Origin: Branchiostoma floridae
Taxonomy: Eukaryota > Chordata > Leptocardii > Amphioxiformes > Branchiostomatidae
Direction: 5' to 3'
Assembly: GCF_000003815.2 (NCBI RefSeq)
Contig: NC_049988.1
Span: 11,056,657-11,120,656 of the forward strand
DNA: 64,000 nucleotides
In this document: positions 21,601 through 35,243 of the stretch, one piece after another
Layout of the letters: each line of letters begins with the position of its first letter
Position numbering within the stretch: the stretch's first letter is position 1
Program-made: the position numbers and the translations under genes
The notes under the pieces: generated by a model
Seen by the model: the letters and a program-made list of their open reading frames with translations, nothing else
What the model was told of the DNA's origin: nothing
The model's database searches: none

Positions 21601-23889
21601 TAACATCACAAATGCCTACAGCGCACCGAAGCTCTGGATACCCAGCGGAAAGTACTACAGCTTCTACGGAAATCCGCTTCTAGTTCTTTATGGCTTTTTT
21701 TATTTTGTTAAGAGAGAAATAATAGCATCTAGATGCTGAGAGAAACAGAGTAATTGAATGAAATTTGAAGGTCACAGCTGCGGTCGATGATATTAAGTAT
21801 GGTTATGACGAGGCTGCCCAACATGGTAATAACATTGTCTGTTTCAATCGGCGTAAATAATGATAACAATAATGATAAATTAACTGCAAGATCATGCGAA
21901 GGGGCTAACTGTAAACAAAGCAAAACAATAGTTTAATACGAATAAAATGAAAAAAAAAATAGATTGCGGCTGGCAAAAGTTAATTCAAACCTATTTCTTT
22001 GAAGATGTTTGAAGGGTGGGTTTGCATTTTTTTCTACATGCAGAAGAATATGCTTTTTCTACGTTGCCGTAAACGGGTTAACAATAATACATGGCTATGA
22101 ATTGAAAAGGTGGCAGATGAGATCATTGACAATGTAGTCTAAGTGTTGTGTATTCTTCTACGCTAGCACAGTTTCATTATTACACCGTTTACCATCAGAC
22201 ATCGCTTGAAAGGAGTTGTCACATGTTTGTATAAGTCTAATGCTTATCAAAATACGTACGTCAAATAAATGTTTGCCTGCCGTTCATGTATTCAATGTTT
22301 GAATCGCCGAAGAAACGCGGCGTGTACATGTTCGATCATTGCCAAGCCTCCGTCCCTTGTGTAGTCTTCACACAGCACACACTTTTGTACGTTCCATAAT
22401 CCAGCTGCTGTAGCAGCAAATCAACAGGTCGTTGAACGTCAGTTCCTGCCAGAAAACCTCTTCATCAAAATGCCCTTCCGACGTCACACGCCGAGATGGA
22501 GTGCCGAGGTTCGAAACAGGGCCTACCCGAGGATCCTCCCATGGCAGATCCAGCACGCCCAGTAAATTATTTTCCTGAGAAAAATTAACCATATGACGTA
22601 GTTTGCATCCATACGCCGTGCTGTTGGGTGCTAAAAGGTACCGTCAAGTCTTTTTACGTGCGGTAGTTTATGCTGACTGCATCGAAACGCTACAGACAGC
22701 TTGAAATGCTCCTCATAGAGAGAGAAACATATACCCACATTCGTCTTCGCAACCAGCCAGGTCAGTACAGTCTTACACCATCATTTTTTACTGCAAATTC
22801 AATACCCGTCTGTAGATGATTGCACCTATCAAACAGCAATTAAGTCAAAGGAGCATCATCAATAACAACTGCAAACGTAAGGGCATCTATGCTACTACAA
22901 TGTCTAAAATATGACAATATATTCATTGTTAAAGACAGACATGTACAGTTTTTGGACGCTGTTGATTTCATTAAAAAGACCTTTATACTAACTTATTCAT
23001 GAAGGACAGTGATGCCTGCAGCTGATTGTGAATACTCTAATGGTCTCCAGACTGAGTCTACCTTTCTGCCCATCTAACCCAGTTGTAAACAGATATTCTC
23101 TTTATGGATATATCTTATTACGAAGGGATTCGCGGGCTCGCTCGTGAATTGGCAATGATCGATGTTGTCCTTGGGACGTAATGACTTGAAACATGCCTGA
23201 CTTTGCACATCACATGAATAAAATATATCACCGTGTGGCGCATACTAGAGCTGCCCCTCCCCTACAGTCATTAGGCAACATTGACATAATTTTATGGATG
23301 ACATCCGCGCGCGCATTGATTTCTGCCTGTTCTAAACAAAACCTGTGATCACATGTTACACAATAAGCATCCCTGGTCAATCAGAATTTCATGCTTGCCA
23401 GAGGATCTGCTCTTCGGGGTAAGGGGGCACATGATTAGGGCATGGGGCCGCAGCACCCATCTTTAAAGAAGAATAGGCACATAAACATGATTGAACAGGC
23501 GACGATTGTCTCTTACAGTCTTACTGGAGATGGACATAGGACAAACCAAACATGGGAAGGAATAGTCTGGATGTTTAGTCCTGTAGTTTAGAAGCATTTT
23601 GGGGCTGGATTTTTTCTCTCTTTTCGTTTGCCCGCCCGCATTAGTTTTGGGATCTCCAAAGTATGTCATCCATAGAATTAAGTCGGTGTGGTCTTAACCG
23701 GAGTTACCTTTGTGCTCCCGATAGTTCCAGTCGGGTGGTTTTCTACTCAAGTTTAATATGCTGCCTTAATCTTTTAAGGAAGGCTTCTTTTCCGGCATGC
23801 TGTACTTGTAATGACTTATCGTCCAAGTCAGCAAACTTGTAAGCGGAGGTATTTACCTTTCATCAAAGTGAGATTATAGATAGTTTCTG

Positions 23890-24247
23890 TATGCATGCTG
23901 CATAAACGTTGCACACATCATGATTGTGAATATGATGATAAGCATTTTTGCAGACAAATATAAAGTGTTTTATATGTTCTGCACATTTTTCAGTAACAGC
24001 CTAGCAGTCAGTTTACTATCAATTGTAATAATGATAGAATGACAGAACGATGATGAAAATTACTCCAGATCATAATCATAATGTTGTATGCATCATGATT
24101 GTAATTATGATGATGAGCACCTTCACAGACAAATGTTAAGTGTTTTATATATTCTGTCACATTTTTTCAGTAACAGCCTAGCAATCGGTTTATTATCAAT
24201 TGCAGTAATGATAGGATGATAATGAAAATTAATCCATATCATGATTA
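23890..24247 (+). repeat. Two-copy tandem duplication, 175-bp unit
   Basis: CATCATGATTGT begins at 23916 and again at 24091. Both are followed by ATGATGA, GACAAATRTWAAGTGTTTTATAT, TTTTTCAGTAACAGCCTAGCA and TATCAATTG in the same order (long words quoted in part). The copies are diverged by scattered substitutions. Confidence 0.85.
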
Positions 24248-24674
24248 TGGTAATCATACATTATTACCTTCGTATGCATAATACTAGAAACGTTAAGTAT
24301 ACAGTTATTACGTTCCGTCTATGATTGTATAACAAATGGACCATTATCATATTAGTATTCATATATTATTATACATCGAGACTTGTGGTTGAAGACTGCA
24401 TCCTGTTATAGAACGGTAGATTGGTTAAATTTAGTAATACATCTTGTATGTATGATGGGTCTCTCTCCAGTCTAATTTACCATCTACTCATTTTTTGGAA
24501 CCCATATTGTTGATTTTCGTTGTTAATCATGGCGTCCTCAGCTTTCGAAAATAGGTTTTCACCAATGTCATGTCATGTTCAGATTTTCTGGACGGATGGG
24601 GTAAGATTTTATTTTTCAGTGTCAACAAAAATTCCTCCCAGGGGAATATTCCATCATCAGTATGTGTATCAGTA

Positions 24675-24740
24675 ATGTAATAATAAGTTTATTGCACATT
24701 TTTGCTCGTGGGCTAATTACAAGTGACAAAGAACTGGCAG
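24675..24740 (-). repeat. LINE/SINE-like 3' tail fragment
   Basis: AATAAGTTTATTGCA followed by GGGCTAATTACAA and AAGAACTGG matches 2128-2200 in order and orientation. Confidence 0.4.
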
Positions 24741-27700
24741 GTAAACATTGGTAAACAGTGTAGTAAGCGACTGCTCTGGCTAGTCTAAGCTCAAGTTCTA
24801 ACTCTAAAATGTAACTTCACTTTCTGAGACAGTATAAGACGAAGGATCCCACCTTTTCTGTAATGTGTGGGTTCTGTGACGCTGATTAAAAGAACATACA
24901 GTAACCATAGATCAATGCTAGTCGTGCCCACACATATACGATGAGAAGGGGGGGGAGGGTGGCTTTTTTAAAGCTAGTTTATAAATCATCAGTATAGTCT
25001 CAGATGTTGTAATTACCTAGATGTTCAGCACGTCAACAACACAGTTAATCACACTAGGCAGTTCGTGTTTGGGAAGCAATAACTGCTGTTGGAAAATGTT
25101 GAAATATCTTGGTAGATTGGATCTGATATTGGTATAGCGCATACAATCGTCAAATATTGGATGCAAGTTACGGTAACTCATCAAGTTACTTGCTGACTAT
25201 CTTTTCAGTGCTTGCATGATAAAAATCTACGGAAGTAACATTTGGAATACTGTAAAAGCTATTTGTAAATGCCGAGGAATCTGGAGCAATTTGAAGTCAT
25301 CTCCAAAGTGATCTACTATTGGCAATCATTTGTAATTGGAAGTCGTTTCCTGTATGATGTCGTTCAATTGCTAACAATGCTTTTATGTTTGGCATATCTG
25401 GTGATCTTCAATCTGGCACGACGCTGGCGCCAATCTCAAAAGTGCAATGTTAGGAATATTCGTGGAAAATGTGAGCTTTAGGTCTTAAATGGATACATAT
25501 TCTTGAGACAGCAACCCTTTTTTCTAGCACGTTTTTTTAGATAATCTATCACAAAATAAAGACCAAGACAGGATGTTCTGCAGACAAAAAAATTCGCCCT
25601 ACTTACAGGATGCTTCTTCTTGTACCATTGGTACTGACAGGGATAGTTTTGTTAATAGCCAATCAGAGAACACCTTACAGCCATTGATAATGATCCCTAA
25701 CTCTGCTAACCCAACCCTAACTACTTAGACAGCCTTAACCTTAGTAGAATAGCCATGTACGATGGTGCAAAAAAAAAGAACAAAAACACTACTACTGCTA
25801 AACCATAACAAAATTCATCAAATAGCACATGTAGGGACAGAATGATTTAAACTAGTCCCTGTGCATTCTGTCAATGAGATTTTCATTGACAGTAGCAATG
25901 GCGTAAAACACATAACGATACGATAGTTTGGCTTTCATCTATGCCTGAAGCACCCTACTCCGTGAGCTACATTTGTTGCACCGCAGGAGAGACAGACCAT
26001 CCTGTTGACAAACGACTGCACAGGTCGTCCTGAGGAGCCGGAGTCACGGCAAGCGGAGATTGCGTCTCTCCGGTTATCTTGTTGCCGCTCCGCCGGGCTG
26101 AAAGGGCAGGCCGCCCGATTAATGGCGGATCTCCGTCACGGGAAGGTTGACTCGGTCTCATACGATCCCTAAAACTGGCGAGCGCAGTCTAATCTACAGT
26201 ACAATCTTGTTGTAAGGCGGTATTAGGTGCTTACGTATAAGCCGTCCCTACGCCAGATCTTACCGTTCTACCTTGCCCGGAAGGCATCTGTAGAATAATG
26301 TGGCAGCAATGGTCCCACTACCGTTTCTAAGTGCGGGCCCCCAACGTGGGTAAGACGTATTCATCATGATAGTGTTGAACCCTTGCGTGTCAAGCACCTG
26401 ATGAATCAACAGTAGTGGGTATTTGTGGATCTCGAATCACCCCGGAGTGGTAAGTTTAAGTAGAAATCCAATACCGTCAAGCGATACTTGTGATAGCGTA
26501 TCCTCGTGTCCAGGGCGATGTCATCTATCCAGCGTCTTTGGTGTTCTCATCGTGCTTTGTCAAACACGGCGTCACAGGACAATCCTGTGTATTAACATTT
26601 CCTGTTCTTCACGCTGCTTCAATGGTAATGGTTATCAAATCGTGCACAGATACACTCACCTCGGCACCTCAAATAGATTTTCTTATCTTCAGAACATTGT
26701 AACGAAGTCCTTTATTCCTACGTCTGTATGTAAAGCTGCTTTATCTAGTACTCTCCACGGTACAACTAGAAAGGGCGCTGCAATTTTCCATTGATTGCAT
26801 GTGTGCGAGACCTTGCTTTGTTCTGAGTGCGCAGTATATCATCTGCCCAGGGGAATAGCTTGGAAGATAACAATAGGAAGCATTTGCAGTGAGCTGACGC
26901 ATTTGCCTAATGCTTCTTCTCTACATTGAAACGCGAAGTGATGGCCGGGGATTACGGTAACAAAAAGCAATGATTGGAGGAACTCTGCAGGGAATGCACA
27001 CGGCAGAACAGTGCGCTAATTCGGCTGCCGGAGCTCGGCGAGGATGCCTGGAGAAATTGCGATGATCAATTTTCCATTTTGTAAGGGAACATTACTCCCT
27101 TCAAATGTGATCATGAGCAGGAGGCTTAAAGATTTCAGAAAGGGGTAGAAGATTGCGGCACATGATAAGGTGAAGGAAAGGAAGGCTGCATTAGCAGACA
27201 GAAGTAGATATGGGTTCAAAGTCACAACAGAACGGAGATCTGTCAGATTCTGCGCGCACATTCTCCATGTAGACGGAATTCGGGCTGATGAACTTCATAT
27301 CGTTTGAACTTTTTACGTAACCAAACATAACAAGCATTAGATGGATAGGAAAAATTATAACTTTTCGGTTGTTTATTTGAGCAGCGATTACATGTACAAA
27401 TAACAAAAGACTATAATTTGTTGAGGTTGACCAGCATTGACTTCAAACTGAACTGTGTAGATAAGAAGCATTTGAATTGAGATATGAGCTTACCCGATGC
27501 ACCGATACAGTAAGCCTATAACATTATCGTGCCGACACAATGATGTATTTTCAAAGTCTTTTGTAGAAGATCACTGAAAATAAGAAGGTGCTTACGACTT
27601 GATAGTCGAGTTACACAAAGACAGCTAACCCCCAGAGCACTGACATAAACGGGAGGAGGCAGGGTCACTGGGCACGTCATTTTCTAAGGGTGTTCTCTTC

Positions 27701-29337
27701 AGAAGGGAATGAAATCTGATCAAAGGATGATAAGGTTGAGCAAATTGAACGAATTGTTCGCTGACCCCGAGCAGAAATGTCAGGATTTTGCTCCTTCTAT
27801 TACTTGAGCTACTCTGCCTAGTTGTCAATGTCAATACTCGTATGACTTTCCAACAAATCTAAGCCGATTGAAGTTAGGAGATTTGCCTGCACGACGCGTA
27901 TTTTACTATATACAGCAGGAAATAAGAACCGTTTTGGAGATTCACTGCGATGTTTCAATGTTGGCACAATCAGCTAAGTTACGCACCAATGACGTGCAAA
28001 TACACGACAGTAGGAGATAGAATGGATCGTGTTGCGACGAGCGCACGTACCATCACCACATGATGTATGATTCCCTCACGTTGCCAATGACATCCCAAAG
28101 AAAAATTCCCAACCCAAGTTCCTTTCAAATGCGAGATTCCTCCTACCATGCATTCCTTTAGGATTGCACGCTGGATAAGCTACTATTTCTGATGGAACAT
28201 TCCCATATCCCTACGAGACTAGACCTAGCGTTATAGTAAGATGTCACAGTTGGCTGCTCAAATGGCAGATATGCAAGGCGAATGTTGCCGAGCGGCTTAC
28301 GGGATCACACCGGGTAAGGCTTAGCAGGGTGTACGGTGTCGTGAGCTTATCCCGGGCACAGGTGGGCGAGGGGCAAGTCTTCATCAGTTCTGAAGGTCAG
28401 AGTCACAGTCGATCGACGAGAGCGTTACTTCTGCTGCAATTGTTCGCTGGATTGGTTGTAAGCTCTGTTGGGAAATTGCCTGCAGTGAAAGGAGGGGGGG
28501 GGGGATCTGCACCATTTGATAGAGCTCTCGATGGAGGGTCGAGGCCTCTTAAAATTCCATAACCATAAACGCCTGCATTTTCTGAGCCACGCGACTAAAC
28601 TTTGAGGAAGTACCATCGAAGGTGAAGATTGTGCATTAGAGTTTACCTCGTCTGACCCACAATACATCATTAGACAGCGTGAGGTGTGCAAGCACTGGAC
28701 GCGTGAATACATTGGTTCTTAAGCGTCCTTATGGATCTATTTTTGTCGTGTAAAATGTGATACATCATTATATATTACATCTTATCTATCATTTCCCAAT
28801 GTACCATGAAAAAAGTAAAATTATTCATAGAAATCTTAAAACTGTTCTTTCCTATCTATGAACGATCAACAACATCTTCCTGCTAAACTTTATCAAACCC
28901 GTTTATCTACGAAAACGTTGGGTAATTCATCTCCAATCAATATTACATGTTGTAAAATTACTGTTATCATCATTATTCATATCGATCCTTATCAGTTGTA
29001 AACTAACGTTAAAAGGTATAATAACGTTTTGTTGAAAGATTGCTTCCGTGTTCCACTGCCATCTACAATAACTAATCCGATCGAGTCGTCACGTCCGTAC
29101 AATGAAGGGTTATGGTTCCTTTAATTTACGGAGCATGGTTAACAAATTGAATTTTTTGTTCCTTAAATTGGGAGTAACTCACAGGTCGGGGCACAATCTT
29201 CCATTTTATTACCCCACCGACCATTCCACAGCGCAGATATGAAAGAATCTGACCTTCTTGCCACTTACGGTAAATCATCTCAGCTTAGCTCAAACATTCT
29301 TGCCGATGGGATAAAGGGTGGCAGAACATATTTCACA

Positions 29338-29650
29338 ACTTGGGTGATTCCTATATATGTAATGTTTATTGCAAAACCGCCTCATTTCTGTGCCTCAGCC
29401 GGTGTCAGAGAATGCTCCGGTTAAACCATTTAGTTTTATTGTCAGCAAATCTCAATAAATGCGTTATTACACGTGTGATGTCACATATTAAACAACTTGA
29501 GTGATTCATATGTAATGTTTGTTGTAAACGTTCCTAATTTCTGTGTCAGAGAAACTCCCGGTTAGATCAAACTTTAAATACGTGCATTGCATATTTAGTC
29601 CTATTGTCAGCGCAACAACTCTCAATTATGAGTCATTATACACGTGTTTT
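29338..29650 (+). repeat. Two-copy tandem duplication, about 160-bp unit
   Basis: ACTTGRGTGATTC, ATGTAATGTTT, ATTTCTGTG, CYCCGGTTA, TATTGTCAGC, CTCAAT and TTAYACACGTG recur in the same order in 29338-29482 and 29498-29650, with the second copy more diverged and carrying small insertions. Confidence 0.75.
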
Positions 29651-29794
29651 AAAAAAGAGAGAAAAAATATTAGATATTGTTTAGAGGTAACAGAAATACG
29701 TGATGCTTCAGTTAATTTCTAACCTAGTTTAGCTTGAAATTACTGTATAAGTTTAGTTTTTCATTTTCATTCATTATAGACCACACGTGGTCCT

Positions 29795-29855
29795 TTGTGC
29801 ATTTAGCCTACGGGCATGAACATGCAATAAAGATTATTATTATCATCATACGTAT
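29795..29855 (+). repeat. LINE/SINE-like 3' tail fragment
   Basis: TTTAGCCTACGGGCATGAAC followed by ATGCAATAAAG and an ATT-rich end. It matches 8075-8120 and, inverted, 2128 and 24675. Confidence 0.5.
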
Positions 29856-30310
29856 GACGCCAATACTTCAGTTTAGCCTTCCCAGTAAATACAAATATCA
29901 AACTGCTGCTTTATACGATAAATTGGAGTGAAAACCACAGATGCGCAAGGTGTGAAATTGCAGGTAATGACTTATGTATGTCCCTCCTATACAAACAACT
30001 CCTCGGGTCACAGGGTGGGCCAAGAACGGCAACTTTCATTTTCTTTTATCGATACTTAATATATCAGAATGGAGAGCATAACCCCGGTTATCTATCAGTG
30101 ACATGCTGGATCCTTTGACATAACTTTTTGTAGGACAGAAGTTATTTGTTCTTCGTCCTTCGATAGAGAAAGTTGGTATCTTCCTTGAAAGTTCCTTCCA
30201 AGATTTTAATTTGTTTTGTTTATCTACAAGGAATGTTTAATTGTGTGTATATCTTTAAGTGTATCATGCGGTCTTTCTGCAGTTGCTGGCAAGTGTTCGA
30301 TTCCACCAAG

Positions 30311-30470
30311 TAGATCTCCAAGCAGATCCTACGGTAGCATAAGATAGTATCAAAAGCTTCCAGAGGAAAGAAGTCGGCCTTAGGCAGCCAAACACACTCC
30401 TTGACCGGCTTCACTCCTCTGGCAGCTTTTGATACTATCTCATGCTACCGTAGGATCTGCTTGGAGATTA
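30311..30470. mobile_element. MITE-like hairpin family B, copy 2
   Basis: About 55-bp arms pair almost perfectly: ATCTCCAAGCAGATCCTACG, GTAGCATAAGATAGTATCAA and CCAGAGGA on the left, TCCTCTGG, TTGATACTATCTCATGCTAC and CGTAGGATCTGCTTGGAGAT on the right. It has the same terminal words as 10570-10749. No exact target duplication remains at the edges. Confidence 0.85.
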
Positions 30471-31838
30471 CCAAAGACTTACTTGAACGAAGTAAATTGG
30501 GGCAATGGGGTCAGGGACCCCACTTAAAGTAATGTAATATCTAGTTCCTATAATTAAATATCCGACTCAGTAAAGGTGGCTTAATAAACGCATCCACGGA
30601 AGAAAATTCCCCTTAATGAAATATTGCGGGAGTATAGTATTAACTCTGTATTGGTTCCTCGCACCTATGGGACATGGATCAGTACCACACCACTTAATTC
30701 ATATCCCTGGAAAACTGCATTACCTCCTTCTTTATACTGACGCCTCCTTCCGGGCCAGATGGTCGTTTTACACAAGAGAGGATTCTCTCCTACACCAATT
30801 TTGTCTTTGATTTTCTTAGAGTACTTGTGGGGCGTCTTTTATTCCCAGATTCTATTCCACTCAGCCGAACTGTGCACAGCTGTGCCGCTCGTACAAAGTT
30901 ATCGGGGCGAACAATTTAGGAGGATACAATAAATTGCCGTTAAGTCGAGGTAGCAGCCGGTATGAGTGCACTAGTGCTACTTCCAGGACATGCTGAAGTT
31001 CTAAAGCGCGGAATTTCGCTAAACACGTCTAAGAGCTCGCTGCTAAGAGCAAATGTCATTATTGGAGAGATTATTGTAAAGGTCAATTAAAGTATATACA
31101 TAGGTATCGGGGAGTGCATTTCTCAGTTGCACTTCGCATTCGTCCTTCAAGATATGGCTTGAAGAGTCAATACTGGAACATCGTATGCTTTTAGTTTTTT
31201 GAATATTTTGGGCCAACGACATTTTCCTTACTCACTGCGACAGGCCCGAAAATTGAGCTATCATCCAAATTGGCGGTGTATTTCATGGCGAAGGGGCAAT
31301 TGCAGATCCATTAGTAACTCAAGCAAGCCATGTAGACGGTTACACTTAAATGTAGATAGTTGGACCAACTTTCAAAACAAGTTTCATTCCTTCCTGTATA
31401 TTTCTTCACGAGTAATTTTACCCCATAAGAGCTTTGTAAAGGAGTTGCCGTTACTGCGAAGTCGGGCTAGATTTAGCATTACAGGCAGAAAGACGCTAAA
31501 AGCACCATCGATCGAGCTCACATTACTGCAGAGACGGAGCACGTGTTACTCCACATGAAAGCATGGCTTTGTCATATCCTGCATCATGTGTCTGAAATAT
31601 ACCTTCATGTAGAAGTATCGATCCGACTTTCGCCTCGCTTCACTTACCACAGAATGCATCGATTGGCGACAGGCATATTTACCAAAGGCTACTGCCGTAG
31701 AAATATTCCACGTTCCATTGCCATGGAGTTTACCCCAGAAATACCATCGACTTGCGTGTATAAGTCAGAGAATCACACTCCATCATTCTACCAAAACTGT
31801 TGTTTGTTTCACCTTTTGTGTTAAATTCTAGAATCAGC

Positions 31839-33612
31839 CATGTTTACTATTCAGCCAATTTCAGTCTTCAACCATCTTCAGCTATATAATCTTCAACCAT
31901 CTTTACTCTTTAACCATCTCTACTCTCCAACCAGCTTTACCTTTCAAGCATCTTTACTCTTCAACCATCTTTAGTCTTCAACCACCTTTAGTCTTCAACC
32001 ACCTTTAGCACTAGTTACACTTCACCTATCTTTACTCTTCAACCATCTTTACTCTTCAACCATCTTTACTCTTCAACCATCTTTACTCTTCAACCATCTT
32101 TAGTCTTCAACCATCTTTAGTCTCCACCCATCTTTACTCTTCAACCACCTTTAGTACTAGTTACACATGTTTACTATTCAGCCAATTTCAGTCTTCAACC
32201 ATCTTCAGCTATATAATCTTCAACCATCTTTACTCTTTAACCATCTCTACTCTCCAACCAGCTTTACCTTTCAAGCATCTTTACTCTTCAACCATCTTTA
32301 GTCTTCAACCACCTTTAGTCTTCAACCACCTTTAGCACTAGTTACACTTCACCTATCTTTACTCTTCAACCATCTTTACTCTTCAACCATCTTTACTCTT
32401 CAACCATCTTTACTCTTCAACCATCTTTAGTCTTCAACCATCTTTAGTCTTCAACCATCTTTACTCTTCAACCACCTTTAGTACTAGTTACACTTCACCT
32501 ATCTTTACTCTTCAACCATCTTTACTCTTCAACCATCTTTACTCTTCAACCATCTTTACTCTTCAACCATCTTTACTCTTCAACCATCTTTAGTCTTCAA
32601 CCATCTTTAGTCTTCAACCATCTTTACTCTTCAACCACCTTTAGCACTAGTTACACTTCACCTATCTTTACTCTTCAACCATCTTTACTCTTCAACCATC
32701 TTTAGTCTTCAACCATCTTTAGTCTTCAACCATCTTTAGCACTAGTTACACTTCACCTATCTTTACTCTTCAACCATCTTTACTCTTCAACCATCTTTAC
32801 TCTTCAACCATCTTTACTCTTCAACCATCTTTAGTCTTCAACCATCTTTAGTCTTCAACCATCTTTACTCTTCAACCACCTTTAGTACTAGTTACACTTC
32901 ACCTATCTTTACTCTTCAACCATCTTTACTCTTCAACCATCTTTAGTCTTCAACCACCTTTAGCACTAGTTACACTTCACCTATCTTTACTCTTCAACCA
33001 TCTTTACTCTTCAACCATCTTTACTCTTCAACCATCTTTACTCTTCAACCATCTTTAGTCTTCAACCATCTTTACTCTTCAACCACCTTTAGTACTAGTT
33101 ACACTTCACCTATCTTTACTCTTCAACCATCTTTACTCTTCAACCATCTTTAGTCTTCAACCATCTTTACTCTTCAACCACCTTTAGTACTAGTTACACT
33201 TCACCTATCTTTACTCTTCAACCATCTTTACTCTTCAACCATCTTTACTCTTCAACCATCTTTACTCTTCAACCATCTTTAGTCTTCAACCATCTTTACT
33301 CTTCAACCACCTTTAGTACTAGTTACACTTCACCTATCTTTACTCTTCAACCATCTTTACTCTTCAACCATCTTTACTCTTCAACCATCTTTACTCTTCA
33401 ACCATCTTTACTCTTCAACCATCTTTAGTCTTCAACCATCTTTACTCTTCAACCACCTTTAGTACTAGTTACACTTCACCTATCTTTACTCTTCAACCAT
33501 CTTTACTCTTCAACCATCTTTAGTCTTCAACCACCTTTACTCTTCGACCATCTTTACTTTCCTACCATCTTTACCTTTCACGCATCTTTACCCTTCAACT
33601 ATCTTTACTTGT
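31839..33612 (+). repeat. 17-bp minisatellite with higher-order punctuation
   Basis: The unit is ATCTTTACTCTTCAACC and variants (ACTCTT/AGTCTT). At intervals the run is broken by a module containing CACCTTTAG(T/C)ACTAGTTACA and CTTCACCT. The CTAGTTACA punctuation occurs at 32011, 32157, 32338, 32484, 32647, 32742, 32888, 32966, 33095, 33190, 33319 and 33465. A 327-bp block (from 31841) that includes the diverged start is repeated at 32168. A short inverted copy (GGTTGAAGAGTAAAG) follows at about 33631. No open reading frame spans the array. Confidence 0.97.
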
Positions 33613-34224
33613 CATCTAGTGAGAGTAAAGAAGGTTGAAGAGTAAAGTGACCAAGGACGGATGAAGACGTGCAGATAACCTACGGCAATAGGTCGATTCC
33701 TCCTGCCTGTTACCTCAATCACTGCTGTCTCTTTACTATCCAAGGGAATCGATAACCATCAAGGTTTAAGATAAGTACTTATCGACCCTCATCATGTGTC
33801 AACAAATAAGATTCACAGAGACTTTTTTAAGGAACGGAGATGAGTTCAATAAAAACAAAAACAAAATGAAATCATAACATATTCTCTGTCTGAGTATCCT
33901 GAAAAGCAGTCTCGTTATTTGCCTAGATGATTTCAGATGATGGCAATCCGTGTTATACTTCATGGTGTGCCTTACATCGACGCCTCCATTCAGGTAAGCC
34001 CCAAAGGTCCCTAATCCAATCAGCGGGAATCCCAGAAGTGCGTATCTTTAATTTCGTCCAGAACCTTTGATTGCAATTTCCACCGGCGTTTACTACTGTT
34101 GATTACAGACAATTTGAACGTATTTGCGATAGCCAATGAGAGCAGAGGTCGTGGAAAGACCATGATCACCCTGGGTATGCACCGTTAGTTGATGGCACGG
34201 GGGACCCATGTAACAAAGAAGGCG

Positions 34225-34345
34225 GCCTATACTACCTATGCTGTATCCGTCTGTATCTGTATCTATGTAGCCGGTATAACCGCCCTTCGGCGTAACACAC
34301 CAGCTTCGCAGGCACGCGGCGCGGCAGCAGCTGGTTATATTACAC
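34225..34345 (+). repeat. Interspersed repeat R, copy 1
   Basis: CTGTATCTGTATCTATGTAG, CCGGTATAACCGCCCTTCGG and CGTAACACACCAGC are found inverted at 39439-39510. It continues into a GC-rich block with GCACGCGGCGCGGCAGCAGC. Confidence 0.65.
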
Positions 34346-34998
34346 CGAAGAACCCGTCACACCTAACGTGCTGGACTTCATGGTGCGAGGAACTAGAGGT
34401 ATGGATAGTACGAATGTTTGCAGCTGGTTACTTAATGCTGTAGTGGACTGACTTATGGATATTGCGATCCAGTACGATGAACCAAACGTACTTATTGTAT
34501 TCCTTTCCGGAGATTCTTGTACTTTTTACACACTAGCACGTCACAGGCTCCTGGGGGCATGCTGTGTCGAAGACTCATACATCAAACTCTAACAAACGGC
34601 CACTTATCTAAGCGTACCCAGTGTGGATGAGTATGGTGTACAAACTTGTTAAGACTTCTTCACATCAATCCCAGTGTTTTATGCCCTCATCTAAATTCCA
34701 AGCGTGACGCGTCCATTTGTCTGAAGCATTTTCCTCTTAACGATCACAAGGGTGTATTTTGTCTCCTCATTTGAAGCTCACTCGTGAAGTTAAAATTCAG
34801 CAATTGTTTCAGAGAACAGATTACCCGATTTACGGATTTGTAAGGCAAAATCCCCCGCCGTTCTGGGTAATTGCCTCCGATCAATCGCGATTAAAAACAC
34901 ATCAAACGGAGTTGTGATTGACGAGACAAACTTTGATGTTCTCAAAGTATTCTGGCAATACTGAAGTTCCTAGAGCCTTGACTTGAAGCAGACTAAAC

Positions 34999-35243
34999 GT
35001 GGTATCACACTGCACTTGGGGCACCTGTGCGGCACTGCGGGGTTCGTTCACTGCGACATTGTTGTGTTATTTTCGCCATTTTTTTTATCATCTAGATATT
35101 GCATAATACTAAAAGTATGACTTAGAAGACAACAAAATACACAAAACGTACGAAAATTCGTTCTCTAGCTCTATCTCTGAAATTCCTTGAGTAATCTTTT
35201 GAACGTGCTGCACCGGTGCCTCCTAGTGCAGTGAGATACCACC
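34999..35243 (+). mobile_element. MITE-like foldback family D, copy 1
   Basis: The termini GTGGTATCACACTGCACTTG and (right end, inverted) GGTGGTATCTCACTGCACTA form terminal inverted repeats that continue with GGGGCACC and GTGCGGCAC. Length about 245 bp. The full element recurs in opposite orientation at 36737-36983. Confidence 0.85.

Larger units (their letters stand above)
18670..31838. other. Intergenic; scattered repeats, no gene seen
   Basis: About 13 kb of AT-rich sequence with only short, unconvincing open frames. Recognisable items are listed separately (tandem duplications at 23890-24247 and 29338-29650, LINE-like tails at 24675 and 29795, hairpin at 30311) plus a poly-C run at 19737-19756. 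I see nothing else supportable. Confidence 0.5.

Noticed and set aside
31199-31824. Two adjacent plus-strand open frames of 119 and 93 residues
   Set aside because: Composition is not protein-like (many Arg/Ser/His/Cys without domain structure) and no splice or family support was seen.
31839-33612. CRISPR-like look of short repeats at intervals
   Set aside because: Units are contiguous 17-mers without unique spacers, in a eukaryotic genome; it is a minisatellite.
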